A stretch of DNA of 41,329 nt from Streptomyces hilarionis. Its GTDB lineage: Bacteria > Actinomycetota > Actinomycetes > Streptomycetales > Streptomycetaceae. Where the stretch lies: positions 1 to 41,329 of the forward strand of contig NZ_JAHHIT010000088.1 in NCBI RefSeq assembly GCF_024539675.1, given 5' to 3'. The translations under genes and the position numbers were made by a program. This document shows positions 1 through 7,790 of the stretch, in pieces (within the stretch, counting starts at the first letter, position 1; every line of letters begins with the position of its first letter). The notes under the pieces are model-generated. The model saw only the letters and a program-made list of their open reading frames with translations. It was not told the origin of the DNA and ran no database searches.

Positions 1-142
1 GGCGTTTCCGGGCCCCGGACCCATCCCGCCCCCGGCGCCCCTTCGCGCGGTCCGGGTTCCGCCGGCCGCGCGCTCCCGCGTTCTCATCAGTCTTTTATTT
101 CGGCCTTATCGAGTCATCACGCGCCGTACCTAGCTTGCGGCC

Positions 143-1600
143 ATGTTCTTCACCTACCTGAGGCGCGAACTGCGCCGCCGCAGAAGAGCGGCCCTCGTCG
201 TCGCCTCCGGTCTCGCGCTCGGCATCGCGCTGGTCGTCGTGGTCTCCTCCGTCTCGGCCGGCATGGGCAGGGCCCAGGACAAGGTCCTCCAGTCCCTCTA
301 CGGCCTCGGCACCGACATGACGGTCACCAAGGCCGCCTCGCCCACCGCGAACGCCTCCGACCGTCCGCGCTTCCGGTTCGACGCGCAGGACGACGACTCC
401 GGCGCGCAGCAGAGCACCGACCGCGTCATGGTGCAGGGCTTCCAGACCCTGGCGGCGACGACCGTCGCCCAGGTCGGCAGGCAGAGCGGGGTCGCCGACG
501 CGGTCGGCGGGCTGAGCCTGCGGGTCGTCAAGATCGACGGGCAGTTCACCCGCGGCCAGTTCCAGCAGAACGGCGGCGGCACCGGCGGCGGCCAAGGCGG
601 CGGCGGTCGGGCGAGCGGCGGCCCGCAGGGCGAAGTGCAGGGCGGCGGCGCCAACTTCGACGTCGACAACTACTCCGTCTACGGCGCCGACGTCACCGAG
701 CCCGCACTCGGCCCGCTGACCTCCTCCACCATCACCGCCGGCCGCACCTTCAAGGCCACCGAGACCGACGGCGCGGTCGCCGTCGTGGACTCCGCGTACG
801 CGAAGGAGAAGTCGCTCAAGGTCGGCTCCACGCTCACCGTCAGCGGCGTCAAGTTCTCGGTGATCGGCATCGCCACGGCCGACAGCGGCGACGCCGCCGC
901 CAACGTCTACATCCCGCTGACCCGGGCCCAGACCCTCGCCGACGCCAAGGACAAGGTCACCACGATCTACGTCAGGGCGACCGACTCGAAGAAGATCGGC
1001 AGCGTCAAGTCGGCCATCCAGAAGAACGTCTCGGGCACGACGGTGACCACCTCCGCCGACCTCGCGGACACCGTCTCCGGCTCCCTGTCCACGGCCTCCT
1101 CGCTCGCCACCAGCGTCGGCACCTGGCTGTCCGTCGCGGTGCTGATCGCCGCCTTCCTGGTCGCCGGCCTGCTCACCTCCTCGGCCGTCTCCCGGCGGGT
1201 GCGGGAGTTCGGCACGCTGAAAGCGCTCGGCTGGAAGTCCGGCCGCGTCACCCGGCAGGTGGCCGGCGAGGCCATGGTCAACGGACTGCTCGGCGGAGCC
1301 CTCGGCATCGCGCTCGGCCTGGCGGGCGCGTACGCCGTCACCGCGATCAGCCCCACGTTGCAGGCCCAGCTGGGCGGTGGCGGCGCCCAGGGCGGCCCCG
1401 GCGCGGGCGGCGGCTTCGGCGGTCCCGGCCGCCGCGCGGCGGCCAGGACCCTCGACGTCGCCCTGACCGCGCCGGTGAGCGTCACCACCGTGGCCGTCGC
1501 GGTGGGCCTCGCCGTGGCCGGCGGACTGATCGCGGGCGCCTTCGGCGGCTGGCGGGCGTCGAGGCTGCGTCCCGCGGACGCGCTGCGCCGCGTCGAGTAG
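143..1600 (+). CDS. ABC transporter permease, MacB/FtsX type
   Basis: A 485-residue inner-membrane permease. The N-terminus has a short basic stretch and one membrane helix (about residues 17-40). A large extracytoplasmic MacB-PCD-like domain follows (about 45-310). The C-terminal FtsX region has three further helices (about 325-347, 375-400, 440-465), with a conserved VREFGTLKALGW coupling segment. This is the usual four-helix MacB plan, which couples ATP hydrolysis to extracytoplasmic movement rather than classical channel transport. Two glycine-rich low-complexity insertions stand out: residues about 140-175 in the outer domain and 408-430 in the loop before the last helix. The ATPase gene follows 41 bases later, so the two form an operon. 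The ATG at 143 has no strong Shine-Dalgarno sequence. The substrate cannot be told from sequence; lipoprotein, antibiotic or cell-envelope roles are all possible. Confidence 0.9.
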   Translation: MFFTYLRRELRRRRRAALVVASGLALGIALVVVVSSVSAGMGRAQDKVLQSLYGLGTDMTVTKAASPTANASDRPRFRFDAQDDDSGAQQSTDRVMVQGFQTLAATTVAQVGRQSGVADAVGGLSLRVVKIDGQFTRGQFQQNGGGTGGGQGGGGRASGGPQGEVQGGGANFDVDNYSVYGADVTEPALGPLTSSTITAGRTFKATETDGAVAVVDSAYAKEKSLKVGSTLTVSGVKFSVIGIATADSGDAAANVYIPLTRAQTLADAKDKVTTIYVRATDSKKIGSVKSAIQKNVSGTTVTTSADLADTVSGSLSTASSLATSVGTWLSVAVLIAAFLVAGLLTSSAVSRRVREFGTLKALGWKSGRVTRQVAGEAMVNGLLGGALGIALGLAGAYAVTAISPTLQAQLGGGGAQGGPGAGGGFGGPGRRAAARTLDVALTAPVSVTTVAVAVGLAVAGGLIAGAFGGWRASRLRPADALRRVE

Positions 1601-1641
1601 CCCACCCACCCACCGAACCCAGACCCAGGAGCGCAGTCCCC

Positions 1642-2328
1642 ATGTACGAACTCACCGGCGTCACCAAGCGCTACACCCGCGGCAGGGACACCGTCCTCGC
1701 CCTCGACGGCGTCGACCTGACCGTCCCGGACGGCGACCGGCTCGTCATCCAGGGCCCCACCGGCGGCGGGAAGTCCACGCTGCTGCAAATGCTCGGCGCG
1801 CTCGACCGGCCCGGCGAGGGCGAGATCGTCCTCGACGGCGTCGACCTGGCCAAGCTCTCCGAGGCCAGGCTGACGAAGGTGCGCAGCGAGAACATCGGCT
1901 TCGTCTTCCAGTCCTTCAACCTCATCCCGACGCTCACCGCGCAGGAGAACGTCGAGACGGCCCTCGTCCCGCTCGGCGTGAAGACCCGGGAGCGGCGCGA
2001 GCGGGCCGCCGAGGCGCTGGTCTCCGTCGGCCTCGGCGAGCGCCTGCGGCACCTGCCCTCCGAGATGTCCGGCGGCCAGCAGCAACGCGTCGCGATCGCC
2101 CGCGCCCTGGTCAAAAAGCCCAAGGTGCTGCTCGCCGACGAGCCCACCGGCAACCTCGACGAGAACATGCGCGACGAGATCATGGACGTGCTGCACACTC
2201 TGTGGGAGGAGCACGGGCTGACCTTCGTCATGGTCACCCACGACTCCGCCATCGCGAAACGGGCCCCCCGGGTCGCGACCATCCGCAAGGGCAGGATCAC
2301 GGTGAAGGAGAACGCCGCGTCCGCCTGA
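1642..2328 (+). CDS. ABC transporter ATP-binding protein (MacB/LolD type)
   Basis: A 228-residue cytoplasmic ATPase, the usual length for the LolD/MacB class. It shows Walker A (GPTGGGKST, about residues 40-48), the Q-loop (FVFQSFNLIP), the signature motif (MSGGQQQR), Walker B with catalytic Glu (VLLADEPTGNLD) and the switch His (MVTHD). All catalytic motifs are intact. It directly follows the permease gene and must power it. A perfect 9-bp hairpin downstream (2383-2411) probably ends the operon. No substrate specificity can be read. Confidence 0.95.
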   Translation: MYELTGVTKRYTRGRDTVLALDGVDLTVPDGDRLVIQGPTGGGKSTLLQMLGALDRPGEGEIVLDGVDLAKLSEARLTKVRSENIGFVFQSFNLIPTLTAQENVETALVPLGVKTRERRERAAEALVSVGLGERLRHLPSEMSGGQQQRVAIARALVKKPKVLLADEPTGNLDENMRDEIMDVLHTLWEEHGLTFVMVTHDSAIAKRAPRVATIRKGRITVKENAASA

Positions 2329-2382
2329 CCGGGACCCCGCGGCCCCGGCCGACGCCACCCCGGCGCTGAGCCCTGAGAGAAC

Positions 2383-2411
2383 GCCCGCCGGAAGGGACGC
2401 CTCCGGCGGGC
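2383..2411 (+). terminator. Hairpin terminator after the ABC operon
   Basis: A perfect 9-bp inverted repeat, gcccgccgg (2383-2391) and ccggcgggc (2403-2411), with an 11-base loop. It lies between the ABC ATPase stop and the ATG at 2433. There is no T-tract, as is common in streptomycetes. Confidence 0.55.
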
Positions 2412-2432
2412 CGTTCGTGCTTGCGTGGGCCC

Positions 2433-3233
2433 ATGACGGCACCACAGACGGACCAGACGCCCACCACGCCCACCACCGTCGAGTACATCCGGTACACCAT
2501 CCCCGAGGACCGCTCGGCGGAGTTCCTGGCCGCGTACAGCCGCGCCGCGCGCGAACTCGCGGCCTCCCCGCACTGCGTGGACTACGAACTCGCGCGCTGC
2601 GAGGAGGACTTCGGCCACTTCATCCTGCGCATCACCTGGACCTCCACCGAGGACCACCTGAAGGGCTTTCGCACCTCCGACCTGTTCCCCGCCTTCCTCG
2701 CGGAGATCCGCCCCTACGTCGGCGACATCGACGAGATGCGCCACTACAAGGCCACGTCCGTGCGCGGCGCCGGCTCCGCGGTGCCCACGCTGTACGAGTG
2801 GGCCGGCGGCGCGGAGGCCTTCACACGGCTGACCGAGGCGTTCTACGCCAAGGTGCTCCGGGACGACCTGCTCGCCCCGGTCTTCGCCGGCCTCGCCCCC
2901 GAGCACGCCGAGCACGTCGCCCTCTGGCTCGCCGAGGTCTTCGGCGGCCCGCGGACCTACTCGGCGACCCAGGGCGGCCACAGCCACATGGTCGCCAAGC
3001 ACGCCGGCCGCCACATCACCGAGCCCCAGCGCCGCCGCTGGGTCGAGCTCATCCAGGACGCCGCCGACGAGGCCGGCCTGCCCACCGACGCCGAGTTCCG
3101 TTCGGCGTTCCTCGCCTACGTCGAGTGGGGCACCCGCCTCGCCGTGCACTTCTCGGGCCCGGACGCCACGCCGCCCGCCGAGCAGCCGGTGCCCCGGTGG
3201 GGCTGGGGCGCGGCTCCCCCCTACCGGGGCTGA
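2433..3233 (+). CDS. Antibiotic-biosynthesis-monooxygenase / group II truncated globin fusion
   Basis: A 266-residue two-domain protein. Residues about 12-105 look like an ABM-fold domain (VEYIRYTIP start, repeated aromatic residues, ILRITW strand). Residues about 118-255 are a group II truncated haemoglobin, with Tyr at the B10-like position (AFYAKV), the PVFAGL segment, a probable proximal His in AKHAGRHIT and the conserved Trp of YVEWGTRLA. Group II globins bind O2 or NO and usually act in NO or oxidative stress defence. ABM domains are small cofactor-free oxygenases or haem-handling folds, so joint haem or oxygen chemistry is a reasonable inference. I chose ATG 2433; a TTG four codons upstream (2421) is also in frame. 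The gene converges on the XRE regulator. Confidence 0.85.
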   Translation: MTAPQTDQTPTTPTTVEYIRYTIPEDRSAEFLAAYSRAARELAASPHCVDYELARCEEDFGHFILRITWTSTEDHLKGFRTSDLFPAFLAEIRPYVGDIDEMRHYKATSVRGAGSAVPTLYEWAGGAEAFTRLTEAFYAKVLRDDLLAPVFAGLAPEHAEHVALWLAEVFGGPRTYSATQGGHSHMVAKHAGRHITEPQRRRWVELIQDAADEAGLPTDAEFRSAFLAYVEWGTRLAVHFSGPDATPPAEQPVPRWGWGAAPPYRG

Positions 3234-3239
3234 ACCGGA

Positions 3240-3266
3240 CGGGCCGCGGGGCGGCGGACCGGCCCG
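3240..3266. terminator. Possible bidirectional hairpin between convergent genes
   Basis: A 7-bp inverted repeat, cgggccg (3240-3246) and cggcccg (3260-3266), with a 13-base loop. It fills the 40-base gap between the globin-fusion stop and the stop of the convergent regulator gene. It is short and GC-only, so confidence is modest. Confidence 0.35.
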
Positions 3267-3273
3267 CGCGCTC

Positions 3274-4176
3274 TCAGACGGACGGCGTGCGGGGGGACCC
3301 CGCCCGGGTGGCGTCGGCGCCCCAGCTCGCCAGCAGGCGCAGCGCCTCCGCCGACGCCGTCCCCGGCTCCGCGTGGTAGGTCACCATCACCTGCTCGCTG
3401 CCGTCCGACAGCCTGAACCCCTCGAAGTTCAGCGAGAGCTCGCCGACCAGCGGATGCCTCATCCGCTTCACGCCGTGGCTCTTCTCCTTGACGTCGTGCG
3501 TCGCCCACAGCCGCCGGAAGTCCTCGCTCTTCACCGACAGCTCGCCCACCAGCGCGGACAGCCGCGGATCGTCCGGATAGCAGCCCGCCTCCATGCGCAG
3601 CACGCACACGATGTCGATCGCCTTCTGCTCCCAGTCCACGAAGAGGTCCTGGTAGTCGGGGCGCAGGAACGTCAGCCGGGCCCAGTTGCGCTCCGGCGCC
3701 GGCAGCTCGCCCCAGTCACCGAAGAGCGCCGCCGCCATCCGGTTCCACGCGAGGATCTCCGAGCGCCGCCCGATCACGTACGCCGGGACCGCGTCCATCG
3801 CGTCCAGCAGCTGCTGCAACGCCGGCCGCGCCTGCGGGGACCGCGCCGCCTGCTTCTTCTTGTGCTTGGGCTTGGCGAGGTGGGTGAGGTGGGCGTGCTC
3901 GGCGTCCGTCAGCCGCAGGGCGCGCGCGATGGCGTCCAGCACCTCCGCCGACACGTTCCGCCCGTTGCCCTGTTCCAGGCGGGTGTAGTACGCCACCGAG
4001 ACACCGGCCAGCTGCGCCAGCTCCTCGCGCCGCAGCCCCGGCACCCTGCGGTGCCGGCCGAAGTCGGGCAGCCCGACGTCCTGCGGCTTCAGCCGGGCCC
4101 GCCGGGTGCGCAGGAACTCGCTGAGCTCGGCCCGCCGGTCGAGCGGGGCGCCGGCGGGTTCGGGGCGTTCGTCCAT
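3274..4176 (-). CDS. XRE-family regulator with MmyB-like ligand domain
   Basis: A 300-residue regulator. The N-terminal helix-turn-helix (about residues 20-95) has the usual signs of this class: GLRREELAQLAGVSVAYYTRLEQG. A basic linker (KPKHKKK) follows. The C-terminal MmyB-like domain (about 115-285) contains GRRSEILAWNRMAAALFGDW, the RPDYQDLF segment and GFRLSDGSEQVMVTYHAEPG. In this family the C-terminal domain is a PAS-like fold that may bind a fatty-acid or other small ligand. The gene is divergent from the alcohol dehydrogenase at 4354. In streptomycetes such regulators often sit divergently from one oxidoreductase gene and control it, so local repression of that gene is the likely role (inference). 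Confidence 0.9.
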   Translation of the reverse strand: MDERPEPAGAPLDRRAELSEFLRTRRARLKPQDVGLPDFGRHRRVPGLRREELAQLAGVSVAYYTRLEQGNGRNVSAEVLDAIARALRLTDAEHAHLTHLAKPKHKKKQAARSPQARPALQQLLDAMDAVPAYVIGRRSEILAWNRMAAALFGDWGELPAPERNWARLTFLRPDYQDLFVDWEQKAIDIVCVLRMEAGCYPDDPRLSALVGELSVKSEDFRRLWATHDVKEKSHGVKRMRHPLVGELSLNFEGFRLSDGSEQVMVTYHAEPGTASAEALRLLASWGADATRAGSPRTPSV

Positions 4177-4195
4177 GTCGTCCAGTATTCACGGT

Positions 4196-4247
4196 CGTAC
4201 GCACACCATCCTGACCCCGCCAGTGGTAGGCACGGCAGACGTACGCA
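4196..4247. promoter_or_regulatory. Paired direct repeat in the regulator/dehydrogenase divergent region
   Basis: The octamer CGTACGCA occurs twice, at 4196-4203 and 4240-4247 (44 bases start to start, about four helical turns). It lies in the 177-base region between the divergent XRE regulator and dehydrogenase genes. Each copy contains the palindrome CGTACG. Phased half-sites like this would suit a regulator acting on both promoters, but this is only a pattern seen by eye. Confidence 0.3.
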
Positions 4248-4353
4248 AAGGCGTGACCTGGGTGAATCGCCGACGGCGGGGCAGGCTGGGTGCCGTGCCC
4301 GGTTCGGAAAGGCAGGCCGGGCACGACGCAACCCCCGCTAGGAGACCCCCGGC

Positions 4354-5397
4354 ATGACCACCACCGTCGCCGCGTACGCAGCCCCCGCCGCCAAGGCTCC
4401 CCTGGAGCGCACGACCATCGAACGCCGAGCCGTCCGCGAGTTCGACGTCCTGATCGACATCGAGTTCGCCGGCATCTGCCACTCCGACATCCACCAGGCC
4501 AGGGAGGGCTGGGGCGAGGCGATCTTCCCGATGGTGCCCGGCCACGAGATAGCGGGCGTCGTCTCCGAGGTCGGCCCGGGCGTCACCAGGTTCGCCGTCG
4601 GCGACCGGGTGGGCGTCGGCTGCCTCGTCGACTCCTGCCGCGAGTGCGACAACTGCAAGGCCGGTCAGGAGCAGTACTGCACCGGGGGCGGCGTCGGCAC
4701 GTACAACGCCGTCGGCAAGGACGGCGAGCCCACCTACGGCGGCTACGCGCAGAAGATCGTGGTCGACGAGAACTTCGTCGTCCGCATCCCCGACGGCCTC
4801 GCCCTGGACGTCGCCGCCCCGCTGCTGTGCGCCGGCATCACCACCTACTCCCCGCTGAAGCGCTGGAACGCCGGCCCCGGCAAGAAGGTCGCCGTCCTCG
4901 GCATGGGCGGCCTCGGCCACATGGCGGTCAAGATCGCCCACGCGCTCGGCGCCGAGGTGACCGTCCTGTCCCAGTCGCTGCGCAAGAAGGACGACGGCCT
5001 GAAGCTCGGCGCGGACCACTACTACGCCACCAGCGACGAGAAGACGTTCCAGGAGCTCAGGGGCTCCTTCGACCTCATCCTCTCCACGGTCTCGGCCCCG
5101 CTGGACTTCAACGCCTACCTGTCGCTGCTCAAGGCCGAGGGCGCGCTGGTGAACGTGGGCGCCCCCGAGGAGCCGATCTCCCTCAACCTCTTCTCGGTGA
5201 TCGGCGGCGGCAAGACCCTCGCCGGTTCCGCGATCGGCGGCATCGCGGAGACCCAGGAGATGCTGGACTTCTGCGCCGAGCACGGCCTGGGCGCCGAGAT
5301 CGAGCTGATCGGCGCGCGGGAGATCAACGACGCCTACGAGCGGGTGCTCGCCAGCGACGTCCGCTACCGGTTCGTGATCGACGCCTCGACGATCTGA
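4354..5397 (+). CDS. NAD(P)-dependent zinc alcohol dehydrogenase (CAD/YahK-like)
   Basis: A 347-residue medium-chain dehydrogenase that should interconvert aldehydes and primary alcohols in the cytoplasm. The catalytic-zinc ligands are visible in GICHSDIH and PGHEIAG. The structural zinc site has four Cys in CRECDNCKAGQEQYC. The Rossmann nucleotide-binding motif is GMGGLGHMAVK (about residues 188-198). The length and the SQSLRKKDDGLKLGADHYY segment fit the cinnamyl-alcohol-dehydrogenase/YahK branch, which usually prefers NADPH. The start is fixed by AGGAG at 4340-4344, nine bases before ATG 4354. It is divergent from the XRE/MmyB regulator, the probable controller. The natural substrate is unknown. 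Confidence 0.93.
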   Translation: MTTTVAAYAAPAAKAPLERTTIERRAVREFDVLIDIEFAGICHSDIHQAREGWGEAIFPMVPGHEIAGVVSEVGPGVTRFAVGDRVGVGCLVDSCRECDNCKAGQEQYCTGGGVGTYNAVGKDGEPTYGGYAQKIVVDENFVVRIPDGLALDVAAPLLCAGITTYSPLKRWNAGPGKKVAVLGMGGLGHMAVKIAHALGAEVTVLSQSLRKKDDGLKLGADHYYATSDEKTFQELRGSFDLILSTVSAPLDFNAYLSLLKAEGALVNVGAPEEPISLNLFSVIGGGKTLAGSAIGGIAETQEMLDFCAEHGLGAEIELIGAREINDAYERVLASDVRYRFVIDASTI

Positions 5398-5494
5398 CGC
5401 TCCGCCGGCCGGGTGCCGGTGGTCCGGAAGCCGGTCGTCCGTGACCGTCGGGAGACGCGACCGTCGGGAGAGGGCCGGCTTCCCGGGACGGGCA

Positions 5495-5523
5495 GGGCCC
5501 CCGGAGCACGCCTCCGGGGGCCC
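5495..5523. terminator. Strong bidirectional hairpin terminator
   Basis: A perfect 12-bp inverted repeat, gggcccccggag (5495-5506) and ctccgggggccc (5512-5523), with a 5-base loop. It lies between the convergent dehydrogenase and S51 peptidase-like genes, so it can serve both directions. Confidence 0.75.
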
Positions 5524-5561
5524 GCGTCGTCCGCTCGGCGTCGTCCGCTCGGCGCCGTCCG
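5524..5561. repeat. 14-bp tandem repeat next to the terminator
   Basis: The unit gcgtcgtccgctcg occurs at 5524-5537 and 5538-5551. A shortened, slightly diverged third copy follows to 5561. The repeat abuts the hairpin at 5495-5523. A separate pair, gaccgtcgggaga (5443-5455 and 5459-5471), lies upstream. The whole convergent gap of about 217 bases is repeat-like and I see no gene in it. Confidence 0.6.
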
Positions 5562-5614
5562 GGGCGCGGGCGGACGCCGTGGGCGGACATCGCAGGCGGG
5601 TCGGCAGGGGCGGG

Positions 5615-6487
5615 TCAACGGGGCGGTTCAGCGGGGACGGCGAAGGTCTCCCCGTGCCCGTAGGACCGTACGAGGACCCCGCCGCCCGGAGCCGGGCGCA
5701 GGGAGTGGGCCCGGCCGAGCCCCGCCACCCGCGCACGCCCGTCCGCGACCTCGACCAGCGTGTTCTCGTCGACGGCCACCCCGTGCGCGAGCCGCCCGCC
5801 GGCCACGAGGGCGGCGGCCCGGCCCGACGTGCCCCACTGCGCGGCGTGCACGTCCACCCCGAACGGCACCAGGCCCAGCCCGGCCCGCAGCTCGACCTCC
5901 TCCAGATCCTCGGCGGCGTCCGACGGACACACCGGGACTCCGTCCACCAGCCACCCTCCGACCACCGCGTCCCGCGCCGCGATCACGGCGCCGGCCGAGA
6001 ACCCGGCGTAGGGGAGACCCCGCGAGGCGAGCACCTGGCCCACCCCGCCGGCGAACGCCTCCTGGTAGGCGGGCGTCAGGCCCCCGCAGACGAACACCCC
6101 GTCCACGGCCGGGAAGTCGCCGGGACCCCCGGCGTCCTCCGTGTCCTCGGGGTACCCGGTGTCCTCGGTGTCCTCGGTGTCCTCGGCGTCCTGAAGACCC
6201 TTGGACAACGCCCCGGGATCGAACCGCCGCCCGAGGGGCAGCAGCAGCGGCACCGGGGCACAGGCTCCCGCCCGGCGCAGCGCGGCGTCGTACCGGTCGA
6301 ACTCCGCGGCCCCGTCGCCCTCGTCGACGACGACGCACAGGATGCGCGGAACGGCCCCCGCACCGCCGCGGGAACGCGCCGCCGCCCGCAGGAACGGCCC
6401 GTGGACGACGTCGGCCACCGACTCGTCCCAGCCGCCGCCGACCAGGAACACCGGCGCCCGGCCCCCGCCTGTCGCGTCGCCGCTCAC
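5615..6487 (-). CDS. S51 peptidase E / cyanophycinase-like protein
   Basis: A 290-residue protein of the class-I glutamine-amidotransferase-like fold. It has VFLVGGGWDE near the N-terminus, the VFVCGGLTPAY strand-turn (about residues 140-150) and the nucleophile elbow GFSAGA (about 165-170). Ser at the elbow is the expected S51 nucleophile. Family members cleave Asp-X dipeptides or cyanophycin; the substrate here is not predictable. Between the second and third strands an acidic low-complexity insert is encoded by 9-bp repeats (about 6132-6192). The GTG start at 6487 overlaps the stop of the upstream hydrolase gene by four bases (GTGA), so the two are translationally coupled. Confidence 0.8.
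   Translation of the reverse strand: MSGDATGGGRAPVFLVGGGWDESVADVVHGPFLRAAARSRGGAGAVPRILCVVVDEGDGAAEFDRYDAALRRAGACAPVPLLLPLGRRFDPGALSKGLQDAEDTEDTEDTGYPEDTEDAGGPGDFPAVDGVFVCGGLTPAYQEAFAGGVGQVLASRGLPYAGFSAGAVIAARDAVVGGWLVDGVPVCPSDAAEDLEEVELRAGLGLVPFGVDVHAAQWGTSGRAAALVAGGRLAHGVAVDENTLVEVADGRARVAGLGRAHSLRPAPGGGVLVRSYGHGETFAVPAEPPR
6132..6192 (-). repeat. 9-bp microsatellite encoding Glu-Asp-Thr repeats
   Basis: Runs of gtcctcggt (plus-strand reading) recur four to six times with small variants inside the S51-like gene. They encode repeated Glu-Asp-Thr triplets interrupted by Gly-Tyr-Pro. The unit is a multiple of three, so expansion or contraction would keep the frame. The insert is in a surface loop by alignment to the fold. 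Confidence 0.75.
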
Positions 6488-7635
6488 GCGCGCAGCCCCC
6501 GCAGTCCGTCGGAGGCGGCCATCAGCATCCCCAGGCCCCGGGTGTCGGTCGCGGGTTCACGCATCTGGTTGGTCACGTACGCCACCGTCATGCGCGACTC
6601 GGGCTCGATCATGACCGTCGAACCGCCCCAGCCGCCCCACCCGTAGGTCCCGCCGAAGCGGCCGTAGCCGAGGCCCCAGCTGACCGGCATGCCCAGGCGG
6701 CGGTCCTGGCCGGCGAACTGCTCCTCCCAGGCGCGCTCGCACCCCGCCCCGGACAGCAGCCGCACCCCGCCCACCGTGCCGCCGCAGGCAGGGACCGACT
6801 GGACCAGGGCGACCGAACGGGCGTTGCCGAAGCCGCTCGCGGCGGGGATCTGCGCCCGCCGCCAGGCCACACTGTTGCCGTCCCGCACCCGCAACGCGGT
6901 CGGCGCGGGCGACGCGCCCGCCTCGCCCGGCCGGTCGGCGGAGTCCTCCGAGGCCGTCGTCGCATCCGACGCGGCGGCGCTCGCGGTGTAGTCCTCGCCC
7001 CGCGAGGGCGGCGGGACCGCCGGGGCCACCCGGTGGTCGTCCCGCGCCGACAGCCCGATGTGGAAGTCCGCGCCCAGCGGGCCCGCGATCTCCTCGGCGA
7101 AGAACGCGCCCGGCATCCGGCCGGTGATCCGGCGGACGACCTCGCCGACCAGGAACCCCTGGGTCAGCGAGTGGTAACCGGCGGCGCTGCCCGGCTCCCA
7201 TCGCGGGGCCTGTGCGGCCAGCCGTCCCGTGGCGGTCGGCCAGTCGTGGAGCTCCGCCACCGGCCAGACCCAGTCGGGCAGCCCCGCGGTGTGCGAGAGC
7301 ACGTGCCGGACCAGCACGCCCTCCTTGCCCGCCGCGGCGAACTCCGGCCAGTACCGGGCCACCGGCGCGTCCATGTCGAGCTCGCCCCGGTCGGCGAGCA
7401 CCAGCGCGCACAGCGCCGTCATCGTCTTCGTGACGGACCAGACGTTGACCAGGGTGTCGCGCTGCCAGGGAACCGTGCGCCCGGCGTCGGCGAATCCGCC
7501 CCAGACGTCGACCACCGGCTCACCGTCCACGAACACGGCCACCGAGCCCCCGACGTCCCCCTCGTCCAGCGCGGCGGCCAGCGCGGCGGGCACCGCGGCG
7601 AACAGATCGTCGTACGACCCCTGAATGTCAGCCAT
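6484..7635 (-). CDS. Serine beta-lactamase-family hydrolase/esterase
   Basis: A 383-residue class C beta-lactamase/EstB-type protein. The nucleophile motif SxxK reads SVTK (in VWSVTKTMTAL, about residues 62-70). The second motif, usually YxN, reads YHS (in GYHSLTQGFL, about 162-171). The third, usually KTG or HxG, is replaced by a glycine-tryptophan segment (YGWGGWGG) near the C-terminus, as in several esterases of the family. No signal peptide is seen, so a cytoplasmic esterase or amidase is more likely than a resistance enzyme. I chose ATG 7635 because similarity to the family begins at once (a DIQG stretch); in-frame upstream codons look non-coding. Its stop overlaps the start of the S51-like gene. 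Confidence 0.85.
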   Translation of the reverse strand: MADIQGSYDDLFAAVPAALAAALDEGDVGGSVAVFVDGEPVVDVWGGFADAGRTVPWQRDTLVNVWSVTKTMTALCALVLADRGELDMDAPVARYWPEFAAAGKEGVLVRHVLSHTAGLPDWVWPVAELHDWPTATGRLAAQAPRWEPGSAAGYHSLTQGFLVGEVVRRITGRMPGAFFAEEIAGPLGADFHIGLSARDDHRVAPAVPPPSRGEDYTASAAASDATTASEDSADRPGEAGASPAPTALRVRDGNSVAWRRAQIPAASGFGNARSVALVQSVPACGGTVGGVRLLSGAGCERAWEEQFAGQDRRLGMPVSWGLGYGRFGGTYGWGGWGGSTVMIEPESRMTVAYVTNQMREPATDTRGLGMLMAASDGLRGLRA

Positions 7636-7724
7636 GACGCCATCTAGCACCCACGGCCCGGGCCCCGGCAACCGAATTCCGCCCCGGCGCCGGTGAACGC
7701 GCCAGGGGCGCCCGCCCGGACGGG

Positions 7725-7756
7725 CCGCGGCCCCTCCCCCCGACGAGGGGCCGCGG
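7725..7756. terminator. Hairpin terminator downstream of the DUF5829 gene
   Basis: A perfect 12-bp inverted repeat, ccgcggcccctc (7725-7736) and gaggggccgcgg (7745-7756), with an 8-base loop. It lies just past the stop of the minus-strand secreted protein (7791) and before the hydrolase start, so it probably insulates those units. Confidence 0.7.
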
Positions 7757-7790
7757 ACCGTCCGGCGGCCAGGGGCCGGCCGAGGACCGG

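Noticed and set aside
6132..6192. Possible CRISPR-like array
   Set aside because: The units are 9 bp without spacers and are in frame within a coding gene.
6484..7635. Secreted beta-lactam resistance enzyme
   Set aside because: No signal peptide, YxN is YHS and the KTG motif is absent; an esterase-type member of the family is more likely.
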